Source: Kutzneria sp. CA-103260
GTDB taxonomy: Bacteria; Actinomycetota; Actinomycetes; Mycobacteriales; Pseudonocardiaceae
DNA length: 64,000 nt
Direction: 5' to 3'
Assembly (NCBI RefSeq): GCF_018263855.1
Contig: NZ_CP073318.1
Coordinates: 10,106,001-10,170,000, forward strand
The notes beneath the pieces were generated by a model, which saw nothing but the letters and a program-made list of their open reading frames with translations, was not told the origin of the DNA and ran no database searches. A program made the translations under genes and the position numbers. Below, piece after piece: positions 1-8,201 of this stretch (the first letter of the stretch is position 1; each line of letters opens with the position of its first letter).

Positions 1-101
1 TCACGCCGTCCGAGGTCACCTTCGAGAACGTCACCGTGACCAACGTCGACCAGTCCGGCGGCGTCCTCACCATCCCCGGCGCCAAGATCGTGGCGACCTG
101 A
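1..101 (+). CDS. C-terminal end of a protein cut by the window edge
   Basis: Only the last 32 or so codons are visible, in the frame that ends with TGA at 99-101. The residues alternate hydrophobic and polar positions (for example FENVTVTNV and GGVLTIPGAKIV), as in the strands of secreted beta-helix or beta-sandwich proteins. That is suggestive only. No catalytic motif is visible and I cannot name a family. The 106 nt between this stop and the next gene hold no clear terminator. Confidence 0.5.
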   Translation, partial: TPSEVTFENVTVTNVDQSGGVLTIPGAKIVAT

Positions 102-207
102 GCGGGGTTTCTGTTGGCGTGTAGCGGGTTGTGCCAACCGGCTGGCTGAGCCAAAGGCTTTCCCCCGGCGGCACGCGAGCATCGCTCAGCCTGTTTGGCC
201 CATCAGG

Positions 208-660
208 TCACAGCTCGTCGAGATCGAGCACCGGCATCGGAGTCGCACCTGGAGCCCAGGTGGCGAGAAATCCCTCCTGTGCCGTGACATCGACCAACTC
301 GACTCGCGCGCCGATGCTGTCCAGGCGGTGGTAGGTGAACGAACGGCCGTAGGGGCACGAGTCGAACTCGACCGGCGCGCCCCGGGTCGCCAGGAGCTGC
401 TTGTCCCGCGTGACGTCCCCGGACCAGTAGCCGATGTGGTCGAAGCGCGAACCCTCGGCCGCGTCCCACGGACTGCCGGCATCGCCCTGGATCACCTCGA
501 AGAACGGCGGTCCTTCGACGGAGAACACGATGCTGTAGTTCCAGTCCCCGAGCGTGCCGGACCGGACCGGACTCCAGGTCACGCCCAGCGTGCGCGTGAG
601 ATCCGCGGTCGCCCGCTCGATGTCCCGCACGACGAAGCAGAGGTGGTAGTAGCGGTTCAC
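208..660 (-). CDS. VOC (glyoxalase/bleomycin-resistance fold) protein
   Basis: A 150-residue single-domain protein of the vicinal oxygen chelate superfamily. The N-terminus (YYHLCFVVRDIERA) and the FFEVIQ and FDHIGYWSGD segments fit the paired beta-alpha-beta-beta-beta repeats of methylmalonyl-CoA-epimerase-like members. Candidate metal ligands are present at the expected places: H6, E55, H75 and E121, so it is probably an active metal enzyme. The substrate cannot be told from sequence. It is divergent from the gene at 749, with 88 nt between them. Three further VOC proteins lie in this window (3555, 36368 and 55953) and are not close copies. Confidence 0.8.
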   Translation of the reverse strand: MNRYYHLCFVVRDIERATADLTRTLGVTWSPVRSGTLGDWNYSIVFSVEGPPFFEVIQGDAGSPWDAAEGSRFDHIGYWSGDVTRDKQLLATRGAPVEFDSCPYGRSFTYHRLDSIGARVELVDVTAQEGFLATWAPGATPMPVLDLDEL

Positions 661-748
661 TGCCTCTGTCTACCAACTCCGTCGACGTGGACGGCCTGAA
701 ACTGTCAGACCGCGGTGGCATGCTGGCCTTCGACGAGGAGGAGCGGGC

Positions 749-1102
749 ATGGACGTGGTGGTGGAGTGGGTGGACGTGCGCGACGGGCTGCCGGGGGACG
801 GCATGCCGGTGGCGGGGGCGACGTCGGGGACCTACCCGCCCGAGGACGGAACCGGGCCTGGCGAGGACTTCTGGATCGTGCTGCCGATGCGTTTCGCCAG
901 GCACTACGTCAGCGAGGACGGGACGGAGCACCGCGACTGCTTCGTGGACTCGGACGGCGTCGTCCGGCTGCCCTACGGCCGTCCCAGTGACGAGCAGGTC
1001 ACCCACTGGGCGGCATTGCCGTCCCTGCCGGGGATGGGCGTGCGCCTCGTGTTGGGTGAGGACGCGCGGAAGGCTTGGGGCAAGGCAACTTCGCGGGAGT
1101 GA
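749..1102 (+). CDS. hypothetical protein, 117 aa, coupled to the AraC-type regulator
   Basis: I do not recognise this family. The start has a strong ribosome binding site (GAGGAGG just upstream) and third-position GC is that of a real actinobacterial gene. The protein is acidic, soluble, without signal peptide or membrane segment, and rich in Gly, Asp and aromatic residues (DFWIVLPMRF, VTHWAALPSLPG). Its stop overlaps the GTG start of the next gene as GTGA, so the two are probably co-translated. That coupling suggests a partner or target of the regulator, but nothing in the sequence gives its role. Confidence 0.65.
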   Translation: MDVVVEWVDVRDGLPGDGMPVAGATSGTYPPEDGTGPGEDFWIVLPMRFARHYVSEDGTEHRDCFVDSDGVVRLPYGRPSDEQVTHWAALPSLPGMGVRLVLGEDARKAWGKATSRE

Positions 1103-1782
1103 CGGTGGTGTATCGGGAATGGGCAACGGGTCTGGCCGGGGCGGTGGCGTGGAGTCGGGTGGTGGACGAGCCGCAGACGCACCGCATCCTGCCCGACGGC
1201 TGCCTGGACCTGATCTGGTCCGACGGCCACCTGCTGGTCGCCGGACCCGACACCGTCGCGCAGGAGATGACCAGCCCGGCCGGCCGGGTCTACGCGGGGC
1301 TGAGGTTCATGCCGGGCACCGGGCCGTCGGTGTTCGGCGTGCCGGCCCACGAGCTGCGGGACAGCCGGGTCCGGCTGGACCACATCTGGCCGCAGCGTTT
1401 GGTTGACGGCCTGACGGCCCGGGTTTCCGGGGCGTCCGACCGTACGGCGGCGCTGCTCGACATCGCCCGGCCGCGTATCGAGGTCGACCCGATCACCGCC
1501 GCGGTGGTCGCCGGACTCCGCGCCGGGCGCGCGATTTCCGTTGTGGCGCATGAGGTCGGCCTCAGCGAGCGGCAGCTGCTGCGAAGGAGCCTGGCCGCCT
1601 TCGGCTACGGACCCAAGACGCTGGCCCGGGTGCTGCGGATGGAACACGCGCTGGCGCTGGCCACCGGCGGCATGCCGCCCGCCGAGGTGGCCGCCAACGC
1701 CGGCTACGCCGACCAGGCCCACTTGTCACGAGAGGTGAAGGCGCTGGCCGGCGTGTCCCTCACGCGGATGCGAGCGTCCTGA
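1099..1782 (+). CDS. AraC-type HTH transcriptional regulator with DUF6597-like N-terminus
   Basis: About 227 residues. The N-terminal half (SRVVDEPQTHRILPDGCLDLIW, shown here as separate parts: SRVVDEPQTHRI and LPDGCLDLIW) matches the cupin-like domain often annotated DUF6597 that precedes an AraC DNA-binding domain. The C-terminal 90 residues hold two helix-turn-helix units: ISVVAHEVGLSERQLLRR, then PPAEVAANAGYADQAHLSRE, the typical second AraC helix pair. I chose the GTG at 1099, which overlaps the upstream stop; GTG codons at 1105 and 1108 are also possible and sit better behind GGGAG. It probably acts as a local DNA-binding regulator; ligand and targets are unknown. Confidence 0.8.
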   Translation: MTVVYREWATGLAGAVAWSRVVDEPQTHRILPDGCLDLIWSDGHLLVAGPDTVAQEMTSPAGRVYAGLRFMPGTGPSVFGVPAHELRDSRVRLDHIWPQRLVDGLTARVSGASDRTAALLDIARPRIEVDPITAAVVAGLRAGRAISVVAHEVGLSERQLLRRSLAAFGYGPKTLARVLRMEHALALATGGMPPAEVAANAGYADQAHLSREVKALAGVSLTRMRAS

Positions 1783-1828
1783 CACAGCACCAGCCGGTGG
1801 CCGACAGCTACCCGACATGGAGACAACC

Positions 1829-2308
1829 ATGGCCGACTCGGCCGATCCGTTCGACTTCGGCCCGTCAGACTTCGGCATCCGAATCGCGTCCGACGAGGTG
1901 CTCACCCGACGGGACGAACTCGCGGACCGCGTCTGTGCCGAGCTGAGGCGGGCCGGGTTGCCGGCGCGGCGACATTCCGCTGATGACGAGCAGGTCGCCG
2001 GTGCCGAGGTTGCCGTGGACCGGGCGGAGGAGACGGACGGCGGCGGCGTGTTCGTGCAATGGTGCCCCGATCAAAGCCTGGTCAGGGCCGCGTTGGGACT
2101 GCCGGTGGGGGACGTGGACGAGCAGGCCCTCAACGCCGCGGCGATGACCCTGCCGCATCGGGCGAACGATCCCAGCCTGATCCACTCCGGTGCGGTGAAG
2201 CGACACATGCAGGCGGCGATCATCGGAATCCTGTGCTCGGCGGGACTGCGCGCCTACGACCCGGAGAACGAGTACGGCCCCTACTTGGTCCAGGTCGACG
2301 TGCGGTGA
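1829..2308 (+). CDS. hypothetical protein, 159 aa
   Basis: Unrecognised, acidic, soluble protein of 159 residues with no signal peptide or membrane helix. I chose the ATG at 1829 because GGAGA sits about 6 nt before it; an ATG at 1817 is in frame but lacks a ribosome binding site. The sequence suggests an alpha/beta fold (TRRDELADRVCAELRRAGL in the N-terminal part, then GVFVQWCPDQ), and a late conserved-looking HSGAVKRHMQAAIIGIL helix. It is a single gene in the same direction as the AraC regulator (46 nt gap) and the CopD-like gene (89 nt gap, which holds an iron box). Confidence 0.6.
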   Translation: MADSADPFDFGPSDFGIRIASDEVLTRRDELADRVCAELRRAGLPARRHSADDEQVAGAEVAVDRAEETDGGGVFVQWCPDQSLVRAALGLPVGDVDEQALNAAAMTLPHRANDPSLIHSGAVKRHMQAAIIGILCSAGLRAYDPENEYGPYLVQVDVR

Positions 2309-2371
2309 CGGCCGGGGCAGCCCGACGGAGTCGGTGCTGGGTGATGGCCGGCCGGCACTTGCGCCAGTGAT

Positions 2372-2390
2372 TTAGCTAAGCCTAACCTAA
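2372..2390 (+). promoter_or_regulatory. IdeR/DmdR-type iron box
   Basis: TTAGCTAAGCCTAACCTAA matches the 19-bp actinobacterial IdeR/DmdR consensus TTAGGTTAGSCTAACCTAA at about 16 positions, with the right half-site perfect. It contains TAACCT (2383-2388), which fits a -10 element, and the GTG start of the CopD-like gene follows at 2398. A repressor bound here would cover the -10 region, so iron-dependent repression of a nearly leaderless transcript is the natural reading. Regulation is inferred from the site alone. Confidence 0.7.
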
Positions 2391-2397
2391 CCGGCTT

Positions 2398-3552
2398 GTG
2401 ACCCTTCTTGTGATGGCGGCGGCCCCGGCCGAGGCGGCGATGCCGGCCTGGTGGCGGGTGGTCAGCGAGGTGGCGTACTTCGCCGCGCTGGCGGCGGTGA
2501 TCGGCGGGGCGCTGGTGTACCTGGCGGTGGTTCGCCCGGTGCTGAGGTCCGATGTGGATGTCGCTGACCGAGGGGCGGCGCACCGGGCGACGGTGCGATT
2601 ACTGGCCTGGTGCGGACCGTTGCTGCTGGTGGCGGCCTACCTCCAGCTGGCGGGCCGGGTGGCCCGAGGCGTCAAGGGGGTGACGTTCGGCGAGGCGTTG
2701 GCCCCGAGCCGGATCTGGTCGTTCCTCACCGTGCCGGGCCCACACGGGGCCTGGGTGTCGTCGGGGACGCTCACCCTGATCCAGAACATCTGCTACGCGC
2801 TGGCGGCGATCGCGCTGCTCACGTTGTTCGTCTGGGATCGGCCGACCCTGGTCACGGCCACGGTGCTCCCGCTGGCGGTGCTCGGGACGGTGGTGCTGGC
2901 GCTGCCGACGACCTGGGCGGGGCAGACCGTCGACACGCAGCTGAACAGCTGGCTCACGCAGGTCCACATCCTCGGCGCCTGCGCCTGGCTCGGCGGCCTG
3001 TTCGGGCTGGCGGTGGTGGGTCGCGCCCGAGGGTTCGGCGAGCGGGCCGGGCTGTGCTGGGCGCGGATGTGGCAGCGGTTCAGTTCGGTGGCCCTGGTCT
3101 CGGTCGGCGCGGTGGTGGCCTCCGGCGTCTGGCTCGCCTGGCGGCACGTGGGCACGGTCGGCCAGCTGTTCACCACCACCTATGGCCGGTTCCTGCTGGT
3201 GAAGCTGATCATCGTGGCCGCCATGGTCGCGGCCGGCGCCTACAACCAGCTCGCGCTCACGCCGCGTATCGCCCGGGCCCATGCCGAGGGGGATCTCGGC
3301 CGGGGCTTTGCCTTGACACTGCGGCATTTCCCGACGGTCGTGGCCGTGGAGACGGTGTTGGGCCTGGCCGTGCTGACCATCGTGCCGTTCCTGACGGGCT
3401 CGGCCCGCACCCAGGCCGGCGGCCCGCCCGCGCCGGCGGTGGACGGCGGCGTCCTCGCCCTCGGCGCGTTGCTGGTGGTGACGCTCGTGGCTTCGCTCTA
3501 CGCCAGCTACCGAGTGTCCACCCTGCTCACGAGGCGGGCGCAGACCACCTGA
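2398..3552 (+). CDS. CopD-family copper-resistance-like integral membrane protein
   Basis: A 384-residue polytopic membrane protein with about nine hydrophobic helices. Helices near residues 180-205 hold the CopD hallmark VHILGACAWLGGL, whose His is a likely copper ligand. The C-terminal CopD (PF05425) segment runs FSSVALVSVGAVVASGVWLAW, then YGRFLLVKLIIVAAMVAAGAYN and an Asn-containing AYNQLAL motif. The family acts in copper uptake or handling at the cytoplasmic membrane. No CopC gene is next to it. The iron box overlapping its promoter is unexpected for a copper protein. Start: GTG at 2398; GTG 2410 and ATG 2413 are in-frame alternatives and none has a clear ribosome binding site. It converges on the next gene with 2 nt between stops. 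Confidence 0.8.
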   Translation: MTLLVMAAAPAEAAMPAWWRVVSEVAYFAALAAVIGGALVYLAVVRPVLRSDVDVADRGAAHRATVRLLAWCGPLLLVAAYLQLAGRVARGVKGVTFGEALAPSRIWSFLTVPGPHGAWVSSGTLTLIQNICYALAAIALLTLFVWDRPTLVTATVLPLAVLGTVVLALPTTWAGQTVDTQLNSWLTQVHILGACAWLGGLFGLAVVGRARGFGERAGLCWARMWQRFSSVALVSVGAVVASGVWLAWRHVGTVGQLFTTTYGRFLLVKLIIVAAMVAAGAYNQLALTPRIARAHAEGDLGRGFALTLRHFPTVVAVETVLGLAVLTIVPFLTGSARTQAGGPPAPAVDGGVLALGALLVVTLVASLYASYRVSTLLTRRAQTT

Positions 3553-3554
3553 CC

Positions 3555-3941
3555 TCAACCCTCCAACGGGCAGAACAGGTCCACGCCGGTGCCGTCGGGG
3601 TCGTGGAGGACGGCGTAGCGCTGGCCCCAGAAGGCGTCCCACGGCTCCTTGTGACCGAAGTCGGCCAGCTCGCGGTAGAGGCGGTCGACGTCGGACGGGG
3701 TGGGGCAGCGGAAGGCGAGGCCGGCCCGGGGAGAGCCGGTGGGCGGGGCCCAGGTGGGGTCGAAGGAGCGCACGGTGTCGACGGTGTCCCACATGATCTG
3801 CAGGCCGCCGGGAAGCGAAGCGGCGACGTGGGGCTCGGAGTCGGCGGAGGCGGGGATGTCCAGACCGAGCCGGCGGTAGAAGGCGAGGGTCTTGGCCATG
3901 TCGTCGACGACCAGACCGATGACGGCGAACTGAGGTGTCAT
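3555..3941 (-). CDS. VOC family protein
   Basis: A single-domain VOC protein of 128 residues, counted from the ATG giving MTPQFAVIGLVVDDMAKT, a typical first strand and helix. The phrase LAFYRRLGLDIP and the final HDPDGTGVDLFCPLEG are strong VOC signatures; the last is the usual DPDGNxxEL tail. The first-strand metal ligand His is replaced here (FAVIGLV), and the tail has Asp where Glu is usual, so metal-dependent catalysis is doubtful and a binding or resistance role is possible. An upstream in-frame start (to 3965) is possible but adds residues unlike the family. It is tail to tail with the CopD-like gene. Confidence 0.78.
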   Translation of the reverse strand: MTPQFAVIGLVVDDMAKTLAFYRRLGLDIPASADSEPHVAASLPGGLQIMWDTVDTVRSFDPTWAPPTGSPRAGLAFRCPTPSDVDRLYRELADFGHKEPWDAFWGQRYAVLHDPDGTGVDLFCPLEG

Positions 3942-3998
3942 GCCGAGGACGTTAGGCAACAGCAACGGGACCGGTCTTGATGAAAACGGACACGGAAG

Positions 3999-5381
3999 TC
4001 AGACGCCGCAGGCCTTGGTGCCGGTGGTGAAGCCGGAGCGGAAGGCCAGGACGCGGTCGAAGCCGATGGGGATGCCGGTGCCGGCGGTGCCGCGGGAGCC
4101 GTAGTCGTACGACAGGAGCACGCCGACGGCCTTGTCGAGGTCGCCGGGGGAGAGCTGGAGACCGGGCCGCCGGCCGGTGAGGACCGACGAGGTGTAGGCG
4201 CCGGCGAGGCAGACGGCGGCCTTGCCGGCGGCGGGGGTGTCGACGGGCTGCCCGAGGGAGGACAGGGCGGCCAACGCGTAGCGGGTGGCGATGAGGGTGC
4301 CGGCGGCGTAGTCGCCGATGTTGGACACCAGGGTGGCCAGGGTGCCCTTGGTGGCCAGGAGCACGGTCTTGGTGGCCGGACAGTAGGCCACGGGCCCCTG
4401 ATCCCCACCGGGGCAGGAGGCGGCGTTGTCGGTTTGGGTGAGCTTGGGCTGGGACCACTTGGGACCGAAGAGCTGGCCGAAGTAGGTGTTGAGGTCGGGG
4501 ACGAGGGAGTTGACGAGTTCGGGCAGCGGGAGGTTGCCGCCGCGCTGCTTGTCGCCGAGGTTGCTGAAGGCCCGCTGGGTGAACTGCCGGTTGTCGACGG
4601 TCATGCCGGCGCACAGCTTGGGCCCCTGCTGGTAGCCGTCCTGGAAGGCGGACACGCGGTCGAAGGCGTCGCCGTGCGCGCCCTCGTCGTCGGCGCCGGT
4701 GCCGACGGGGTCGCGGAAGGTGGCCAGCGCGGCGATGGCCTTGTCCAGTTGCTTGGCGTTGATCCGCAGGTCCGGGGCCTTGCCGTCGACGACGGACCGG
4801 ACGAAGGCGCCGGAGTAGCAGTCGGCCATGGTCTCGATGAGGATCGTCGGATACCGGTCGGGATCGGCCCGTTCCATGTCGGGGGTGGGCGCGGTCCGGT
4901 TCTGCACGGCATGGCCCATCTCGTGGGCCAGCACGACAACCACGGCGGCGTCGCCGAACTGGTCGCGCAGCACGGGCAGCAGCGCGGACCGGTCCCAGGC
5001 CACGGAATCCTTGGCGGGACAGTAGAAGGCGTTGCCCTCGATGTCGGACGCGTTGTCGGCGCACGGCGGGGCCTTGCCCTTGTCGGAGGTGGTGTCGACG
5101 GAGTAGACGCCGCCGGTGACGTCCCGCCACTGCTTGGTGAACACAGCGGGGAAGTTCTGTTTCCAGAACGCCTGCACGTCGGTGATGGTGGAGGCGGCGA
5201 TCCGGTCGGTGGTGCCGTTGTCGGTGCCCTGCACGAAGGTCGGGGCCACGCCGTCGCCGACGAGCACGGGGTCGGCGGTCTCGGGTTCGGCGACGCCGGC
5301 CACGCTGGTGCAGCCGGCCACCGCGAGCACGGCCAGCAGGGCGGCGAGCACGCCGCCGGACCGCCGAACAGATCCACGCAC
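3999..5381 (-). CDS. neutral zinc metallopeptidase lipoprotein (YpfJ/PF04228-like)
   Basis: A 460-residue predicted lipoprotein. After a basic start the hydrophobic stretch LAALLAVLAVAGC ends in a lipobox (VAGC), so the mature protein is probably lipid-anchored outside the membrane. The zinc motif HEMGH (H153, E154, H157) lies in VLAHEMGHAVQNR, as in neutral zinc metallopeptidases of the YpfJ type. Further Cys pairs (PPCADNA, FYCPAKD) suggest disulfides. The C-terminal half carries repeated short helices typical of the family. The GTG at 5381 was chosen because it puts the lipobox at the usual distance. It is divergent from the hydrolase at 5433; only 51 nt separate the starts. Confidence 0.8.
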   Translation of the reverse strand: MRGSVRRSGGVLAALLAVLAVAGCTSVAGVAEPETADPVLVGDGVAPTFVQGTDNGTTDRIAASTITDVQAFWKQNFPAVFTKQWRDVTGGVYSVDTTSDKGKAPPCADNASDIEGNAFYCPAKDSVAWDRSALLPVLRDQFGDAAVVVVLAHEMGHAVQNRTAPTPDMERADPDRYPTILIETMADCYSGAFVRSVVDGKAPDLRINAKQLDKAIAALATFRDPVGTGADDEGAHGDAFDRVSAFQDGYQQGPKLCAGMTVDNRQFTQRAFSNLGDKQRGGNLPLPELVNSLVPDLNTYFGQLFGPKWSQPKLTQTDNAASCPGGDQGPVAYCPATKTVLLATKGTLATLVSNIGDYAAGTLIATRYALAALSSLGQPVDTPAAGKAAVCLAGAYTSSVLTGRRPGLQLSPGDLDKAVGVLLSYDYGSRGTAGTGIPIGFDRVLAFRSGFTTGTKACGV

Positions 5382-5432
5382 TCGCCCAGTCTGCCCGACG
5401 ACGCCGAGTACTGTTGTCCAACAAGGGGGGTC

Positions 5433-6155
5433 ATGATGGACATGAAGACTCGCGGCGACGGTCCCTTGCTGCTGCTGATGCACGGGGGCGGCGGCAACGG
5501 GGACAGCTACGACGCGGTGTTGGACATCCTCGCCGAGCAGTACACAGTGGTCACATACACGCAGCGCGAAGGCGGGCCCGCCGAGCGCGCGGACGAGGCG
5601 GCCCAGGTGCTGGCCGATCTCGGCGCGAAGAAGGCGGCGGTCTTCGCCAGCAGCGCCGGCGCGCTGGCGGCCCTCGACCTGGTGGCGCGGCATCCGGAGC
5701 GGGTCGGCCTGCTCATCGCCCACGAGCCGCCGATGGTCTCGCTGCTGCCCGACGCGGACGAGCTGCTCCAGCAGTTCGACGATCTGGTCGGCCAGCCCGA
5801 CTCCGGCGTCCGGTTCATGCGGCTGACCGGCGTGCTCGGCCCGGTGCCCGAGGCGATGCTGGTGGCCGCCGGCGGGCAGTTCCAGGTGGACACCAAGATG
5901 GGCACCTACCTCGGCTGGCGGCCCGACCTCTCCGCGATCCGGGACGGCGAGGTCAAGGTGGTGATGGCGGCGGGCAAGCAGGTCGTGGGCACGATCCCGT
6001 TCCGCACCGCCGAGGCCGTCGCCGACGTGATCAAGGCGCCGATGGTGATCTTTCCCGGCAACCACTTCGGTTACGTCCCGCTGCCGGGTGTCAACGACGA
6101 GGCGGCGTTCGCGAGGACCCTGCTCGACCTGCTGCGGTCGCAGAGCCCCTGGTAA
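5433..6155 (+). CDS. alpha/beta hydrolase
   Basis: About 240 residues with the alpha/beta hydrolase pattern: oxyanion loop LLLMHGGGGNGDSYD, nucleophile elbow FASSAGALAALDL (central Ser; Ala replaces the first Gly of GxSxG), and the late GNHFGY holding the catalytic His. The acid is probably an Asp in the C-terminal third. The long helical insert after HEPPMVSLLPDADELLQQ is a lid. Two ATGs (5433 and 5436) follow a run of six G at 5425-5430 and either may be used. The substrate is unknown. The stop is 1 nt from the stop of the convergent response regulator, with no terminator between them. Confidence 0.8.
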   Translation: MMDMKTRGDGPLLLLMHGGGGNGDSYDAVLDILAEQYTVVTYTQREGGPAERADEAAQVLADLGAKKAAVFASSAGALAALDLVARHPERVGLLIAHEPPMVSLLPDADELLQQFDDLVGQPDSGVRFMRLTGVLGPVPEAMLVAAGGQFQVDTKMGTYLGWRPDLSAIRDGEVKVVMAAGKQVVGTIPFRTAEAVADVIKAPMVIFPGNHFGYVPLPGVNDEAAFARTLLDLLRSQSPW

Positions 6156-6156
6156 C

Positions 6157-6801
6157 TCAGCTGTCCAGGTAGCGCAGCACGGCCAGCACGCGGCGGTGCT
6201 CGGTGCTGGTCTTGGGCAGCCCGAGCTTGTGGAAGATGCTGGCCACGTACTTCTCCACCGCGCCCTCGGTGATCACCAGCCCCTCGGCGATGCCGGAGTT
6301 GGACCGCCCCTCGGCCATCAGGCTGAAGGCCTCCCGCTCCCGGGGCGTCAGGGCGGCCAGGGGGTCCTGCCGCCGGCTGCGGGCCAGGATCTGCGACACC
6401 ACCTCGGGGTCGAACACGGTGCCGCCGGCTCCCACCCGGTCCAGCGCCGACAGGAACTCCTCCACGTCGGCGACCCGGTCCTTGAGCAGGTAGCCGACGC
6501 CGTTGAGCTCGCCGGTGATCAGGTCGGAGGCATAGCGCTCCTCGACGTACTGGGACAGCACCAGCACCCCGGTGGCCGGCCACTGCTGGCGGATCACCAG
6601 GGCGGCCCGCAGCCCCTCGTCGCTGTGCGTGGGCGGCATCCGCACGTCGACCACGGCCACGTCGGGCCGGTTCTCGGCGACGGTCCGCAGCAGCTTCTCG
6701 CCGTCGTCCACGGCGTCCACGACCTCGTGGCCGTTCTCGGCCAGCAGCAGGGTCAGGCCGTGCCGCAGCAGCACGGCGTCCTCGGCAATCACGATTCGCA
6801 C
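6157..6801 (-). CDS. NarL/LuxR-family response regulator
   Basis: A 214-residue two-component regulator. The receiver domain (residues 1-120) has acidic residues E7/D8, the phospho-acceptor D52 in VVDVRMPP, and the conserved Lys in YLLKDRV. The LuxR-type HTH (residues about 150-205) starts LTPREREAFSLMAEGRSN and ends VEKYVASIFHKLGL, a standard NarL DNA-binding unit. Its start overlaps the end of the sensor kinase gene by 13 nt, so the pair is co-translated and certainly a cognate system. The signal is unknown. Confidence 0.93.
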   Translation of the reverse strand: MRIVIAEDAVLLRHGLTLLLAENGHEVVDAVDDGEKLLRTVAENRPDVAVVDVRMPPTHSDEGLRAALVIRQQWPATGVLVLSQYVEERYASDLITGELNGVGYLLKDRVADVEEFLSALDRVGAGGTVFDPEVVSQILARSRRQDPLAALTPREREAFSLMAEGRSNSGIAEGLVITEGAVEKYVASIFHKLGLPKTSTEHRRVLAVLRYLDS

Positions 6802-8144
6802 GGCAGCTCCAGGCTCACTGTCGTCGGCCCACCGGCCGGGCTGGTCACGGTCAGGGTGCCGTCCACACCGGCGGCCCGGTCGGCCAGGCCGGTCAGCCCG
6901 GAGCCGCCGGCCAGGACGGCCCCGCCGACGCCGTCGTCGCCGACCTCCACCCGCAGCAGCGCCCCGGCCCGCCGCACGACCACCCAGGCCCGGGAGGCCC
7001 GCGCGTGCTTGACGATGTTGGTCAACGACTCGGCGATCATGAAGTAGGCGATGGACTCGGCGGTGCGGCCGGCCCGCCGCTCCATCTCGTAGTCGATGGA
7101 CACCGGCACCTGGGAGCGGGCGGCCAGCGCGGACAGCGCCGCGTCCAGGCCGCGGTCGGCCAGCACCGGCGGGCTCAGCCCCCGGGTCAGCTCGCGCAGC
7201 TCGACGATCGCCTCCTTGGCGCCGCGGTGGGCCTCCTCCAGCAGCGCCCGGGTGGCCTCGGGGTCGGTGTCGTACTTGCGCTTGGCCCGGCCCAACAGCA
7301 TCGCCAGCGCCACCAGCTGCTGCTGCGCGCCGTCGTGCAGGTCCCGCTCGATGCGCCGGCGCTCGGTCTCGGCCGCGGCCATGGCGTCCTCACGGCGCTG
7401 CTCCACCTCGTACACCCGGGCCGCGAGCTGGTCGGCCGACAACTGGCCCAGGTACCGGCGGGCCAGCGCGGTGTGCCAGCTGAACATCCAGCGCACCAGG
7501 TACGGCACGATCGGCACCAGCAGGGCCAGCAGCATCACCGGCGCGCTGTCCCACGCGCGACCGGAGTTCATACCCGGCCTGGTCAGCGAGGCCACCGTGA
7601 AGCCGATGAAGAAGTACCCGGCGACGATCACCACCGTCAGCGGGAACACCCAGGCGAACGCGGTCAGCGCGCCGGCGAACAGCGCCACCGGGAGCCGCAC
7701 CACCTGGTAGGCCATCAGCCGCCAGAGCAGCAGGTTGCGGGCCAGCTTGGCGAACAGCGGCAGCAGCGGCCCGCGCGGCGGCGGCAGCTGGAGCGACAGC
7801 GGGATGTCGATGCCGTGCACCGAGCGGTACCAACTGATCTCCAGCCGCGCGCAGCCCTCCAGCGCGTACGCGGTGCCCATGAAACCCAGCACCCCGGCCG
7901 GCACGATCATCAGCAGCAGCACGATCACCAGCCAGCCGGCGGCCGGGGTGTCGAAGCCGACCGAGCCGAGCACGTGGCCGAGCGCGATCAGCGCCGGGAT
8001 CGGGGCCAGCGTCACGGTCACGCCGAGCACCAGCACGATCATGTTGGCCGCGGCCCAGTAGACGCCGCCGAGCAGGTGCAGGGTGGCCCGCCACGTCCGA
8101 GCTTCGCCCAGCGGGCGCAGCAGCAGCGCGTGCAGGCTCCCCAT
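6789..8144 (-). CDS. NarL-type sensor histidine kinase with multi-helix sensor domain
   Basis: About 451 residues. The N-terminal 230 residues hold four or more hydrophobic helices, resembling the putative sensor domain (PF13796) of actinobacterial kinases. The HisKA_3 dimerisation helix follows: ERRRIERDLHDGAQQQLV, with H270 as phospho-acceptor. The HATPase has a recognisable G box (VEVGDDGVGGA) and a GLTGLADRAAGVDG stretch. It sits at the membrane and phosphorylates the regulator encoded just downstream. ATG 8144 was chosen over the adjacent GTG 8147. The signal cannot be told from sequence. Confidence 0.92.
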   Translation of the reverse strand: MGSLHALLLRPLGEARTWRATLHLLGGVYWAAANMIVLVLGVTVTLAPIPALIALGHVLGSVGFDTPAAGWLVIVLLLMIVPAGVLGFMGTAYALEGCARLEISWYRSVHGIDIPLSLQLPPPRGPLLPLFAKLARNLLLWRLMAYQVVRLPVALFAGALTAFAWVFPLTVVIVAGYFFIGFTVASLTRPGMNSGRAWDSAPVMLLALLVPIVPYLVRWMFSWHTALARRYLGQLSADQLAARVYEVEQRREDAMAAAETERRRIERDLHDGAQQQLVALAMLLGRAKRKYDTDPEATRALLEEAHRGAKEAIVELRELTRGLSPPVLADRGLDAALSALAARSQVPVSIDYEMERRAGRTAESIAYFMIAESLTNIVKHARASRAWVVVRRAGALLRVEVGDDGVGGAVLAGGSGLTGLADRAAGVDGTLTVTSPAGGPTTVSLELPCES

Positions 8145-8201
8145 CACGTGACCGAGCGTACGGACCGGCGGCCGCGCCGGGTAACCGGTTAACCCCCGTA
8201 A

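Noticed and set aside
5382..6065. Upstream extension of the zinc peptidase frame to 6065.
   Set aside because: It would put about 228 unrelated residues before a clear lipoprotein signal and run across the alpha/beta hydrolase gene on the other strand.
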